From positions 62,001-126,000 of the forward strand of contig WION01000089.1 of assembly GCA_015039365.1 (NCBI GenBank): a stretch of DNA of 64,000 nt. Direction: 5' to 3'. Shown piece after piece: positions 1-9,599 of this stretch. How positions within the stretch are numbered: position 1 is the stretch's first letter; each line of letters starts with the position of its first letter. The stretch comes from Amanita rubescens. Taxonomy: Eukaryota; Basidiomycota; Agaricomycetes; Agaricales; Amanitaceae. The notes under the pieces are model-generated. The model was not told the DNA's origin, did not search any database, and worked only from the letters and a program-made list of their open reading frames with translations. The position numbers and the translations under genes are program-made.

Positions 1-1438
1 ATTGCCTAGCTGTGCTCTTAACGGTTGGATCTCCGACCCTTGCAGCATACTCCCTCGCACTTGCCGTTATCAGTAATCGATGGATGGTCAAACGGTTTGG
101 AAGGAGCAACTATCCCAATCGTCGCCTGGCAGTCCAGACCCTGAGTAATCTTCAACAGGTGTCTCTGGATCTTCCCGACGAGGAACATGTGCTGCCGTCC
201 CTAATCGTTATCCAAAGGAACCGAGAGTGGTGGCAAAAGCTCGCTCACGGGCTGGATTATGTAGTACCAAAGTGGACGTTGGCTTCGATCATGTCCGTTG
301 TGTATGTCGCATTGGCCGATCTATTCACGTGGATCGATACCCTTTCAGGACCTCTTTCCAACGTCGTCGTCAATGCCACTGGGGAAAGCATTTCGTCGCT
401 TTGGTTATGTTTCTTACCTATCGTCATTGGGAATTTGCAACTATCCCCTAAAACCGACTCGAATCGCATTCGTAGAGCTTTTGACCACGCCAACTCCTCC
501 CTTTTTGTCGCTACTGATGAAGGCCCGCCGGAACACGCTCGTGGCTCCTTATTAATAAATATTCGGGCGGAATCCCGGGATACGATCGATGAGGATGAAC
601 TATCCTCAGCGCCTGTGTACTTTTATGCCCGGGCCTTCACGTGGATACGCTTGGCACGGAAAGTAGCTGACGGTTTCGACGCCGCTTCACAACATGCATC
701 CGATCATCGTACAAGCGGCGCCCCCCCGAGCGGGAGGGAAGGTGTCATTGAATATTGCAAGAGCAAGGACCAAACAAATACGCATTCATACGAAACTTTT
801 AGCATTTTCGTGAGATCTGCGTTGCTGGCAATATTTCTACAATGGGGTACGACGGGAGCTGCGGTCATGGCTATGTTCTTCACACCGACAAAAGGTCGGC
901 TCATTCGATTATGATCGTGTACTGCGATTCTTACGGATTTCATCTAGGCCTCGGATGCCGTTCCGGAGCTTACGTGCTCTACGGAGTCAATTCCACTTTG
1001 ATTTGGCTCTTCTGTGTCCTATCAAGCGTTCTTGCTCATTGCTACAAGACATTTAAGAAGGGGACTGCCGCTAGCACGATTATTTGGGGAGCTTCCCTCG
1101 CTCTTCGTCACACAGCTAAATGTGTGGCTGCATGCAATGCCGTGTGGCTGTTTATGACCGCCATACTTCAATTCGGCAATCTTGACGATAATTGCTGGTG
1201 CAACTCGAGCAAGCTTAGTCTTCACAGTAAAGCATACACTGTGATAACGTACACGGATCCATTTTTAACGAGCATCAAGATGGCTTGGGCTGGTGGGCTG
1301 GTGATGGCATTTTTTACGGCTGCCCTATTCCTTATCGCACTCAACGTCTTGCGGAAACGTCCGCCGAAGGAGACGGAGAGTATACCGTGGATGGAACCGG
1401 AGAACAACCAAGGAACCTACGCGAGTCACGTTTTGTAA
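1..1438 (+). CDS. Multi-spanning membrane protein, copy 1 (5' end outside window)
   Basis: The window opens inside exon 2 of this gene; the reading frame is fixed by alignment to copy 2, where the same bases are coding. Exon 2 ends at 894, the intron is 895-947 (GTCGGC to TCTAG), and exon 3 is 948-1438, joining as TPTKG then LGCRSG. The visible part contains the family's hydrophobic stretches (around SPTLAAYSLALAVISNRWMV, a second near VVYVALADLF, a third near FLPIVIGNLQL, then four more from FLQWGTTGAA onward) and a conserved Cys-Trp-Cys (CWCNSSKLSL) in exon 3. I do not recognise a named family and assign no function. It belongs to type I with copies 2, 3 and 5. No stop or frameshift is seen in the visible part, so it is probably functional. 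Confidence 0.8.
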
Positions 1439-1664
1439 GCATGCCTACCTTTTCTCATTTAAATCTGGTTTCTGGCATATTTTTGGTGTAGAATGGTGGC
1501 GCTGGCGGTATTTATGTATTCTTTAGATCTCTACGGTCTGCAGATGTATATGGCAGACAGGTCATACGAATGTATTAATCTAACCTGTAGAAGTACCCTT
1601 CTCGTATCATTCAAGAAAAAAATTGTAATATATGTTTTTGAATTTGTCAACCTTTCCGAACATT

Positions 1665-1840
1665 GTCTGTAGCGAACATCAAGCCGTAATCTGGGAATTT
1701 CTCTTTCAGAATTTTGATGAAGGCAGCTCTGACCCCGAATGTATATGATTTGTTCAGATTGTTTCTGGTAATGATCTCGCGAGCGGGACAGTCATTTGGA
1801 TCGGTGGACCGACGATGTCATCTCTTGCGTCGGTGACGTC
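1665..1840 (-). pseudogene. Relics: phosphomannomutase fragment (-) and membrane-family exon 3 fragment (+)
   Basis: On the - strand about 1672-1745 reads VRAAFIKILKEKFPDYGLMF, the segment before the [10 protein letters not shown] motif in eukaryotic phosphomannomutase (Sec53/PMM2 family). Directly after it, on the + strand about 1765-1830, the bases encode DLASGTVIWIGG, which resembles exon 3 of copy 4 (DDLASSEVAIWIGG). Both are short and lead into stops. The same two relics occur in the same order behind copy 2, so this is a duplicated, decayed junction and not a gene. Confidence 0.6.
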
Positions 1841-2059
1841 TCGATGCCTTTCCAAAATCCTGTTAAAGCAGAGGAAAAAGAGGAGATTCACACTTACCTC
1901 CTCCCTGTCACGACCCGAACGGATGTCACTGCGATACGTCGCGAACAGATTGGTTTGTTAACTTGAAGCACGAGCTCCTTGACAAGCCCATACCCCCCTC
2001 ATCTTGCGGGTCGTACATGAACTCCGGTCTCAACGTGAGGAAGCATGAACAGCCTGCCC

Positions 2060-2300
2060 CGTCAACTCATCCGCTGTCCCAATCACCGTCTCCGCAACAC
2101 CCCAACGCAAAATCAACGTGCTCGATGTGTAGATTGGGTGCTTTCGAACATGGTGGTGAGACAAGCTGTTGCGGAGGAGGGCCGTAGACAACGTAGGTGT
2201 TGCTGGTGACCCAACCAATGTCGGCCATGCAGGCGAACTTGTCGTCGGGGTGGACGTCAAAGACGTATTTGATGGTGAGCACAGCAACGAGAATTCAGAA
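2060..2300 (-). pseudogene. Acetyl-CoA synthetase fragment
   Basis: Read on the - strand, this stretch encodes [20 protein letters not shown] followed by [11 protein letters not shown], which is the conserved central region of acetyl-CoA synthetase (AMP-forming, ANL superfamily). After the YGP the frame shifts by one base: the other frame continues as LTTMFEST, matching the family's TTVFEST. The flanks do not continue the enzyme, and roughly 70 of about 670 residues remain. It is a broken fragment. The - strand at 2409-2640 also has an open stretch (FMVFGMGDSNYQYI) that I cannot assign. Confidence 0.65.
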
Positions 2301-2639
2301 CTTCAGGCTGGAACTCATGGGGCGGCGGACGAAGGGAGGGTCGGTGACGGTAGAGGACTGGCGGATAGCCTCTCTACCTGGGCTTCCAAACCATCTTTTC
2401 AAGCATTGTCATTGGCAGAGGTGAAAACAGGGAAAGAGAAGGCGGTTTTCGTGATCGAGGTCGTGGATGTTCCGAATCCGACTGGGGATCAGCCACCGCG
2501 GCCTCTGCAGAGCGTGGGGTCGAGCAGTTGTTATAATGTATTGGTAATTGCTGTCACCCATGCCGAAGACCATAAACTTGAGCATGGTGAGCAGTTGCTT
2601 GCTAGATTCAGGGACGCCGCCGTAGTGCAAGGTTGAGGC

Positions 2640-3700
2640 AGGGAGAAGCCGTGCGATACCAATGCAGTGGAAAGGGATCTACCCTGAGACTCGAGAGGAG
2701 TGAGAGAAGAGGTGAGAGAAGGGTCGTGGGTGGTCGCGGCGCGAATAGTCAAAACTGGAAATTAAAGCTCCTGCGACATGATAGCCCAATTCGTTGTCTG
2801 CCATCATCATATTGGCTTCCCTGCGGAGCAAAGCCGTCGCATCAGCATTCTGATGCGAACGAACTGCGGTCAGTCCTACTAGAAGTCGTTCTGGTATGCC
2901 GTTGTGCTGCGCTCTGAGTCTTAGCATTGCGAAGGACCCGCTGATCTGTTATTAGAAGAGTCGACTCATCGCAAGCATGTTTGGCAATTTTGATGGAATG
3001 AAACCAGCTCAGCCTCGGACAAAGGAGCTGTACTTGCATAACAATCAATTGTACTTTACTGGGCTCCAGTGGCAGATTGGATGGGAACGCTGGACTATAG
3101 TTGTCATGCTGCCGACATCGGTCAACACTGATTGGGTTTCTGCCATGCTATTTGCTCACACATTTTGCCACACTTGTCGCCATCGTACACAATGGATTAT
3201 TTAAACCTTATTTCCGACCCAAACGGCAAATAGGCCCTTTGTAAGAATGACAGGTCAAACGTGCGGTACGAGTCCTTTTTATCAATCAACCGTGCTGAAA
3301 ATATTTGCTGCTTGGACTTGTTGAGGCGGCCTTATGTTGCCAACTTCCTCACTATTGCAATCAAGTCTCCTTTGCCTTGGCGCGCACAGTTCGATATCTG
3401 CACAATGACCCCAAACCGCCACGGATCTTTGTTCTGATGCCAAGGGCCAATAACCTCGCTTCAAGTTGGACCACGGATCAACATGAGGCACCATGATGTG
3501 GATCACGTCATTAAGTCGATAATAGTTGCCGGTGAGTAGCAGAGCCTAGTACATCTCTTCATTGAGGGGGCTTAGAGCACTGGGTATCACTTTCAATATA
3601 CTGGAATCCAATCATTACTTGGTGGTCTCCGTCACACTGCTTCAATCATTATCGTCCAATTTCATCTTTCACTCCCACGATTTGTCACTCTTAGAGACCT
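2640..3700. repeat. Upstream block of the duplicated unit
   Basis: No gene is supported here. Segments of this block recur upstream of copy 3 (about 8490-9430) and copy 5 (about 20900-21880): for example the stretch around 2900-2990 (GCGAAGG-CCGCTGATCTG-TATTAG), the GCATGTTTG start at 2976 and 8551, and the 'GAGGCACCATG' region at 3484, 9220 and 21699. Similarity is patchy with many indels, as expected for old tandem duplicates. A purine-rich stretch at about 2690-2740 (GAGAGAAGAGGTGAGAG) recurs at about 6830-6890. Confidence 0.6.
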
Positions 3701-3711
3701 TTCAGCGGGAG

Positions 3712-3734
3712 AAGATGATGTGTAACGTCATCTT
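3712..3734 (+). promoter_or_regulatory. Conserved dyad upstream of copy 2
   Basis: AAGATGAT, seven bases, then GTCATCTT. This is an inverted repeat with one mismatch, preceded by CGGGAG and followed by TTGG. The same element lies 137 bases before the start codon in copies 3 and 5 and 149 bases before it here. Its function is inferred from conservation alone. Confidence 0.5.
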
Positions 3735-3818
3735 TGGACTGCGAAACAAAGCTGTACCTACACGTCGTTTTGGGGTAATTGTGTATTTCAAAATACAAGG
3801 GAACCGATGGAATGCGGA

Positions 3819-3833
3819 TTTAAAGGTATATAG
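3819..3833 (+). promoter_or_regulatory. TATA-like core promoter of copy 2
   Basis: TTTAAAGGTATATAG lies about 50 bases before the start codon. The same string is found before copy 5 (21982-21996) and nearly the same before copy 3 (9538-9552), while most surrounding bases differ, which supports a core promoter. Confidence 0.55.
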
Positions 3834-3883
3834 GTGTACGTTGCCATCTCTTCGTTCGATTGTCTACTAGGTCATCACTCGCA

Positions 3884-5692
3884 ATGCTTGCCTATAAGGT
3901 GGGTCAATGTATCCAATCACACACCGGCCACCTGTGACGCTGAATCAAAACAGCTTCCTGTTACACTGATACTTCTGTTATCCTTTTTCACCGTTGCTCT
4001 CGGTTCAGGCCCCGACTTTCCTAGGTGCCTGGGGCAAATCATCCAGGAAATCGGGCAAGGCAACGGTTCGTTCGAAGGCACCGTTGATACCAACGGAAAT
4101 CCAACAACAGATATAAGTCAGATAACTGGGCTCACGTACGATCGTTGCATAGCAGATTGCGGGCATGGTCCAGCCAGTTTTCATTGGCACACATTTTCCC
4201 AGCAATTTACTTCGTGGCTCCTCCCGTGGCTAGCCCTTATTTCTCAGTTGCCGTACGGTTCACGGGATACACTGAGCAATTGCCTAGCTGTGCTCTTAAC
4301 GATTGGATCGCCGACCCTTGCAGCATACTCCCTCGCACTTGCCGTTATCAGTAATCGATGGATGGTCAAACGGTTTGGAAGGAGCAACTACCCCAATAGT
4401 CGCTTGGCAGCCCAGACGCTGAGTAATCTTCAACAGGTGTCTCTGGACCTTCCTGACGAGGAACATGTGTTGCCGTCCCTAATCGTTATCCAAAGGAACC
4501 GAGAGTGGTGGCAAAAGCTCGCTCACGGGCTGGATTATGTAGTACCAAAGTGGACGTTGGCTTCGATCATGTCCGTTGTGTATGTCGCATTGGCCGATCT
4601 CTTCACGTGGATCGATACCCTTTCGGGACCTCTTCCCAACGTCGTCGTCAATGCCACTGGGGAAAGCATTTCGTCGCTTTGGTTATGTTTCTTACCTATC
4701 GTCATTGGGAACCTGCAACTATCGCCGAAAACCGACTCGGATCGCATTCGTAGAGCTTTTGACCATGCCAACTCCTCCCTTTTTGTCGCTACAGATGATG
4801 GCCCACCGAAACAGGCTCGTGGCTCCTTATTAATAAATATTCGGGCAGAATCTCGGGATACGATCGATGAGGATGAACTATCCTCAGCGCCTGTGTACTT
4901 TTATGCCCGGGCCTTCACGTGGATACGCGTGGCACGGAAAGTAGCTGACGGTTTCGACGCTGCTTCACAACATGCGTCTGATCATCGTGCAAGTGGCATT
5001 CCTCCAAGCAGCCCGGAAGGTGTCATTGAATATTGCAAGAGCAAAGACCAAACAAATACGCATTCGTATGAAATTTATAGCATTTTCTTGAGATCCGCTT
5101 TTTTGGCAATAATTCTGCAATGGGGTACGACGGGAGCCGCCATTTTTGCTATATTCTTCACACCCACTAAAGGTCAGCTCGTCCGATTATGATCACTGGC
5201 ATGTACTGCGATTCTTACGGATTTCATCTAGGCCTCGGATGCCGTTCCGGAGCTTACCTGCTCTACGGAATCAATTCTACTTTGATTTGGCTCACATGCG
5301 TCCTATCAAGTGTTCTTGCTCATTGGTATAAGACGTCTAAGAAGGGCACTGCTACCAGCACATTTATTTGGGGAGCTTCCCTCGCTCTTCGTCACACGGC
5401 TAAATCTGTGGCTGCCGTCAACGCCGTGTGGCTGTTTCTGACCGCCATATTTCAATTTAGCAATCTTGACAATACTTGCTGGTGCAACTCGAACAAGTTT
5501 ATTCTTCGCAGTAAAGCATATACTGTGATAACGTACACGGAACCGCTTTTAACAAGTATCAAGATTGCTTGGGCTGGTGGGCTGGTGATGGCATTTTTTA
5601 CGGCAGCCCTATTCCTTATCGCGCTCAACGTTTTGCGAAAACGTCCAGCGAAGGAGCCATTACAGTGGATGGCAGCGGAGAGCAGCCACTAG
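3884..5692 (+). CDS. Multi-spanning membrane protein, copy 2 (type I, complete)
   Basis: Exons are 3884-3898, 3954-5172 and 5232-5692, giving 564 residues. Exon 1 is only ATGCTTGCCTATAAG; it joins exon 2 to form a classical signal peptide, MLAYK then LPVTLILLLSFFTVALGSGP, with a likely cleavage at the Ala-Leu-Gly. The next 60 residues are probably outside the membrane, with Asn-X-Ser/Thr sites and paired cysteines (RCLGQ, DRCIADCG). About eight hydrophobic segments follow, including SWLLPWLALISQL, the long SPTLAAYSLALAVI stretch and FLPIVIGNLQL. A hydrophilic loop carries DTIDEDELSSAPVYFYARAF; exon 3 carries CWCNSNKF and ends KRPAKEPLQW. The start is chosen because all six copies share this tiny exon and its GT donor. 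The family is not one I can name; transport, sensing or scaffolding are all open. Confidence 0.85.
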
Positions 5693-5984
5693 GAACTTAC
5701 GCCTAGTACTACTCACGTTTTACATCCATGCCTACATTGTAGTTCTTATTTAAATCTACTTTCTGGCATATTTTCAGCGCGACGGGTGCATATGAGTGTA
5801 CCAATCTGAACTGTAGAAGTACATTTCGCGTATCATTCAAGAAATATGTTATTGAATTCGTAAACCGTTCTCGCCTAAATCGCAACGTTTGTAGTCAGAT
5901 CTATTCGATAACCTTATGATGCAACTGAGGCGACACTCAAAAGTGAAACAGTATTCCTCTTAACTTCCACTCATCGTCGATGAT

Positions 5985-6335
5985 ACTGAGACCTTTAGCT
6001 AGTTTTGGACGTCCAGGAAGAAATCTTTGAAAATACGTATCATATCTGTCAAACTAGTGACCGTGTGGCCTTATAGGTCTCGTACTTATTACCGCCCTAC
6101 GACGATTTTAACAATGATTTAAAAAAATCAGTAGAAACTAACCTCGTATATTTTATCTCCGAAGAAGCGAGTCGCTTCAAATTCTTCGTTTTCCGCATGT
6201 CTAAGTGCGTACATCTTGTCCCACCCATTGGGAAATATCCAAACGAAATTTGACCGCCAATCGCCAAGCCGTAATTCTGGGTATTTCTCTTTCAGAATTT
6301 TGACGAAGGCAGTTTGACACCGTGTTCCTGAGGCA
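5985..6335 (-). pseudogene. Phosphomannomutase C-terminal relic behind copy 2
   Basis: On the - strand the sequence gives FPNGWDKMYALRHAENEEFE then RFFGDKIYE, the substrate and cap region of eukaryotic phosphomannomutase (family pattern [15 protein letters not shown]...HFFGDKTY). Separated by a possible intron it continues with GGNKYETY and FKDFFLD, matching the family's GGNDYEI and its C-terminal helix. There are in-frame stops (after the second block) and mutated residues. The gene tail faces the tail of copy 2, the same arrangement as behind copies 3 and 5. Confidence 0.7.
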
Positions 6336-6354
6336 AGCCTCAGCGTTGCGGAAT

Positions 6355-6465
6355 GTATATCATTTGTTCAGATTGTTCTGGTGATGATCTCGCGAGCGGA
6401 GCAGTCATTTGGATTGGTGGATTACTGATGCCGTTTCTTGCGGCGGGCCTATTCGGATTCGGTGA
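6355..6465 (+). pseudogene. Exon 3 fragment of a type II membrane-family gene
   Basis: The bases encode DDLASGAVIWIGGLLMPFLA then AGLF, closest to copy 4 (DDLASSEVAIWIGGLVMSFVA). It is out of context, with no upstream exon, and ends in unrelated sequence. It sits against the phosphomannomutase relic, as at about 1765-1830. Confidence 0.6.
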
Positions 6466-7300
6466 CGTCCTGATGTGTTAAGGCAGAGAAAGAAGAAGAA
6501 GGGATTCACACTCGCCTCAGAATGTCACTGCGATACGTTGTGAACGGCCCGATTGATCTGTTGTGCTGCAGCCATCCTCGCCCAAAGACCACAGCAAACT
6601 AGGTGGATAGGCGCATTTCCCACCCTTTCGGTAACACATAGGATAGGGTAGAGTCCACTCTTGTGTTAAGATAGCCACGTCCAGCTTCGGTGATGAAGGA
6701 CGTTTCAAAATGACTGAACCTGTGGAAGTGGCAACGTCACGCCGGGAGGCAACGTCGGCTCAGGTCGTTTCGTCGGGAGAAGCTATGGCGAGACCACAGT
6801 GGAAGTGTTCTGGGAGTGGGTTGGCCTGGAGAGGAGGGAGAAAAGAGGTGAGAGAAGAAGAGTGAGAGAAGGGTCGAGAGAGTGGGTTGCATGAAATGGT
6901 CGCGCAAGATTTGGACAAAGGTGGGTGGAGGCGGTGGAGAAGTGGAAAAACTTGGCGCACAGAATCGAACGAATTTCTTGGCCGCGTGCGCTGCTTTGGT
7001 TTTGGCTGGATAGTTTCGTGGCCTGGGTCGTGATGAAGAAAGGAGGGGAAGAGGACGAGGGACGTAGGGAAGCGCGGGCACGCTATTACGAAAGACGAGG
7101 AGTTATCGTCTTATCGAAGGCGGAGAAGGCGTGAACTTGGCGAACGAGAAACACTTTCCAACTCTGAGCGGATAGACAGAGATATTTCAACTTGAACGCA
7201 CTGGCATATGAAGTTAAGGATACAAAGAGTCGAGGGCTTCTACGAAAAACTGTAATGATGAGACAACTCTACACAGTCGTACTCACATCCTCCGATATCT
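6466..7300. other. No gene supported
   Basis: Purine-rich low-complexity stretches (about 6830-6890 and 7030-7130, GGAGG and GAGAG runs) share words with about 2690-2740. The open frames here are proline/serine- or charge-biased reflections of that composition and show no recognisable protein signal. Confidence 0.5.
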
Positions 7301-7307
7301 AGCCTGT

Positions 7308-7631
7308 TCAATCCCAGCTGGGCCAAACTCCCGGAGTCAAGACGCTTTTTGCAGCCTGAGCAAGCATCTTTTCGCAGAATGGCATGTCCATCTTCTCTAA
7401 CTCCTCCTTGTCCCACCCATCTGCCATGACGACTACCAGGCACACATCATCATCCCCTTCAAGCCCAGCACCGATGTACTTGTACGAGGCCCGCGGAAGG
7501 AGGCCGATGATCCGTCTATAATATCTCATGTTTTGTGGATCTTCAGTTGTAGGGTAGTAACCAAGATTCTCTTCGAGCTTTGTGCGGTCAATCTTGAACC
7601 CTTTCAAGAATTTTTGGGACATATTCTGCAT
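7308..7631 (-). CDS. Uncharacterised 107-residue open frame
   Basis: From ATG at 7631 the frame runs MQNMSQKFLKGFKI... to the stop at 7308. The composition looks protein-like: acidic and aromatic residues are spread through it, with motifs such as YYPTTEDPQNMRYYRRI, then GLEGDDDVCLVVVMADGWDK and an end LTPGVWPSWD. No signal peptide or membrane segment is present. A possible splice acceptor (ACATGCAG) lies at the ATG, so this could be the last exon of a longer gene whose 5' part is lost; I found no convincing upstream exon. I do not recognise it. Confidence 0.4.
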   Translation of the reverse strand: MQNMSQKFLKGFKIDRTKLEENLGYYPTTEDPQNMRYYRRIIGLLPRASYKYIGAGLEGDDDVCLVVVMADGWDKEELEKMDMPFCEKMLAQAAKSVLTPGVWPSWD

Positions 7632-7639
7632 GTTCAATT

Positions 7640-9430
7640 AGACCTGGTTCTCCTCTCAGGGGATTAACTCACTACTCATCTGCTTTGATGTCTGACTCGC
7701 TCGCTTGCAGGTCTCTCCACCCTTAGTTACATAAGCCGTTACCTATCTTATCGTAAATGTTTGTCTTATCGTCGATCCCATTTTCTAAAACCGGCCGTAT
7801 TTTCTTCATCGGGGCCGTGATGATTCAGTGAAGTGTCTGACGAGAATTGCCTTTTGAAGCAAAGAGGCTGTGTTAAATGCTTTGACGAACCGCGATGAGT
7901 CGGCCCTTACTAATCGGAGCATTCGCCGCCAGCGAAGGCATTCCATAACCACGCCAGCATGAGAGAATGGAGTAGAGGAGGGAGAAGGAGGCTATACACC
8001 GCCTTGTGAGTCATTTCAAGTTCCACTCTCGCATCTCAAAGGTGAATTTACCTGGTTTGAATACCCTTTTTCTACTCCAGACGTCTTCTAGGTTCGTTTC
8101 AACACGTTTGAAGGGCATTCCTCAACATGCTGCTGCAAGCACTGAGCCTTTTGCTCAAAAGCGCGCAGAGATACCAGCCAAACTGGCTTATCTTAAAGTA
8201 CCCTTTATGCACATCCATCCATGAACAGACTTGATTTGACCGGCAATTACTTTGAGTATGTGACTGGACCTGTGTCGCGGTACATCCGTTTCATCAATGT
8301 CTCGAAGTCAAACTCATATCAAATCAAACCAGATTTAGGTTGACCCACCAACATTAGCATTGCGAGCAACAAGGGCGCCTCAGTTAAAACAACAAATTCA
8401 ATGTATGCAAATACTTCCTTTTTTGATTTGGTCTGTCGTTGTCATGCGATCAATCTTTGTCTTTGTACTAGATGTCTTGTGCACCTGCGTGCGGTTGCGC
8501 TGCGCTCAGCGTTGCGAAGAACTCGCTGGTCCGTAATTAGCTCATAATAAGCATGTTTGACAGTTTCGATCATGGGAATAAGCTCAGCTCAGACAAGGAG
8601 CTGCCCATAACAACCCCGAACTTTGCCGAGTTCCAGCGGCAGACACTGGTCAACATTTCAACATTTCAACACTCGATTACATTTCCATGTTTCCACATGT
8701 CCGTTCAATGGCACCTGCGTGTCACAGCACTGCTCCCGTACATTGCACCGCAATTCACTTATCGCCATACTGCACAATGCGTCGTTCGGCTTGGTGGAAT
8801 AAATGAAGCAGAATTTTTTTTTCCTGAAGGTTCAAGGCCTCAATCGCGCATTGTATCGTATGAAGTTAACCATTGAGGCCTGAGGTTTTGACCTTCGCCA
8901 GGGTCCCGGTTCGTAACTGGTAAACGTAAGCGAATATTTGGTATGTTTTGAACATCGAGCATTTCAGATCTTATGTTTGTCTGGGGGTAATCGTGTTCTA
9001 TCTTTATTCAAGTTCATGCCCGCAGTTACTCAAGGCATGAACCAGGACAATGGCACAATTGTTACTTGAAAACGTTAACGTTGGCATGCAGCGGGATGTG
9101 ACAGTTGAAATATCAGATGGCCATTTACAATTAACCTGCATTCGGAAATCAACAGGTGAAGTTCAAACAATTCGGACCCACAGAGTGGATCTTCGTCTAT
9201 CTTCGTTCCGATGCCAGTGAGGCACCATGTGGATCACATCATTATTAAATGACGATCAGTAAGCGAGCCTATGTATATGCATTTAGGGGATTTGGAACCT
9301 CACTATCAATTAACGCGCATTCGTACTACTAGAATCCAAACATGACTTGGTACTAGTCTCCATGACACTTCTTCAATCGTTATCGTCCAATTCATATGTC
9401 GCTCCCACGAATTACTCCTGGAAAACTTCC
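7640..9430. repeat. Intergenic sequence with upstream block of copy 3
   Basis: 7640-8480 holds nothing I can support. From about 8490 the sequence resembles the blocks before copies 2 and 5 (GCGTTGCGAAGAACTCGC at 8508, GCATGTTTGA at 8551, GAGGCACCATG near 9220). These are diverged duplicates of non-coding or long-dead sequence. Confidence 0.5.
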
Positions 9431-9439
9431 AGGCGGGAG

Positions 9440-9462
9440 AAGGTGATGTGAGCTGTCATCTT
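9440..9462 (+). promoter_or_regulatory. Conserved dyad upstream of copy 3
   Basis: AAGGTGAT, seven bases, GTCATCTT, preceded by GGCGGGAG and followed by TGGGCTGCG. This is the same element as at 3712 and 21884, with two mismatches between the arms. Confidence 0.45.
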
Positions 9463-9599
9463 TGGGCTGCGCAACAAGGCTGTACTCTTTTGGTAATTGT
9501 TTATGTCAAGATGTAAAGGAACCAGGTGGCATGTGGGTTTAAAGGTATACAGGCGTGTGCCGTCTTGTCTTCATCCAATAGTCTAAGTCATCACTAGGA

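Noticed and set aside
227..555. Alternative frames of 70 to 110 residues repeated at the same place in copies 1, 2 and 5
   Set aside because: They recur only because the membrane gene is duplicated; they are overlapping frames with no own signals.
842..947. A start codon for a separate gene in front of exon 3 of copy 1 (and the same in copies 3 and 4)
   Set aside because: The frame before 948 runs through the intron and out of phase over exon 2. Exon 3 is simply the last exon of the same gene, as shown by identical splice sites in six copies.
6737..7134. Proline-rich (-) and Glu/Arg-rich (+) open frames
   Set aside because: They mirror each other over purine-rich low-complexity DNA and have no recognisable domain.
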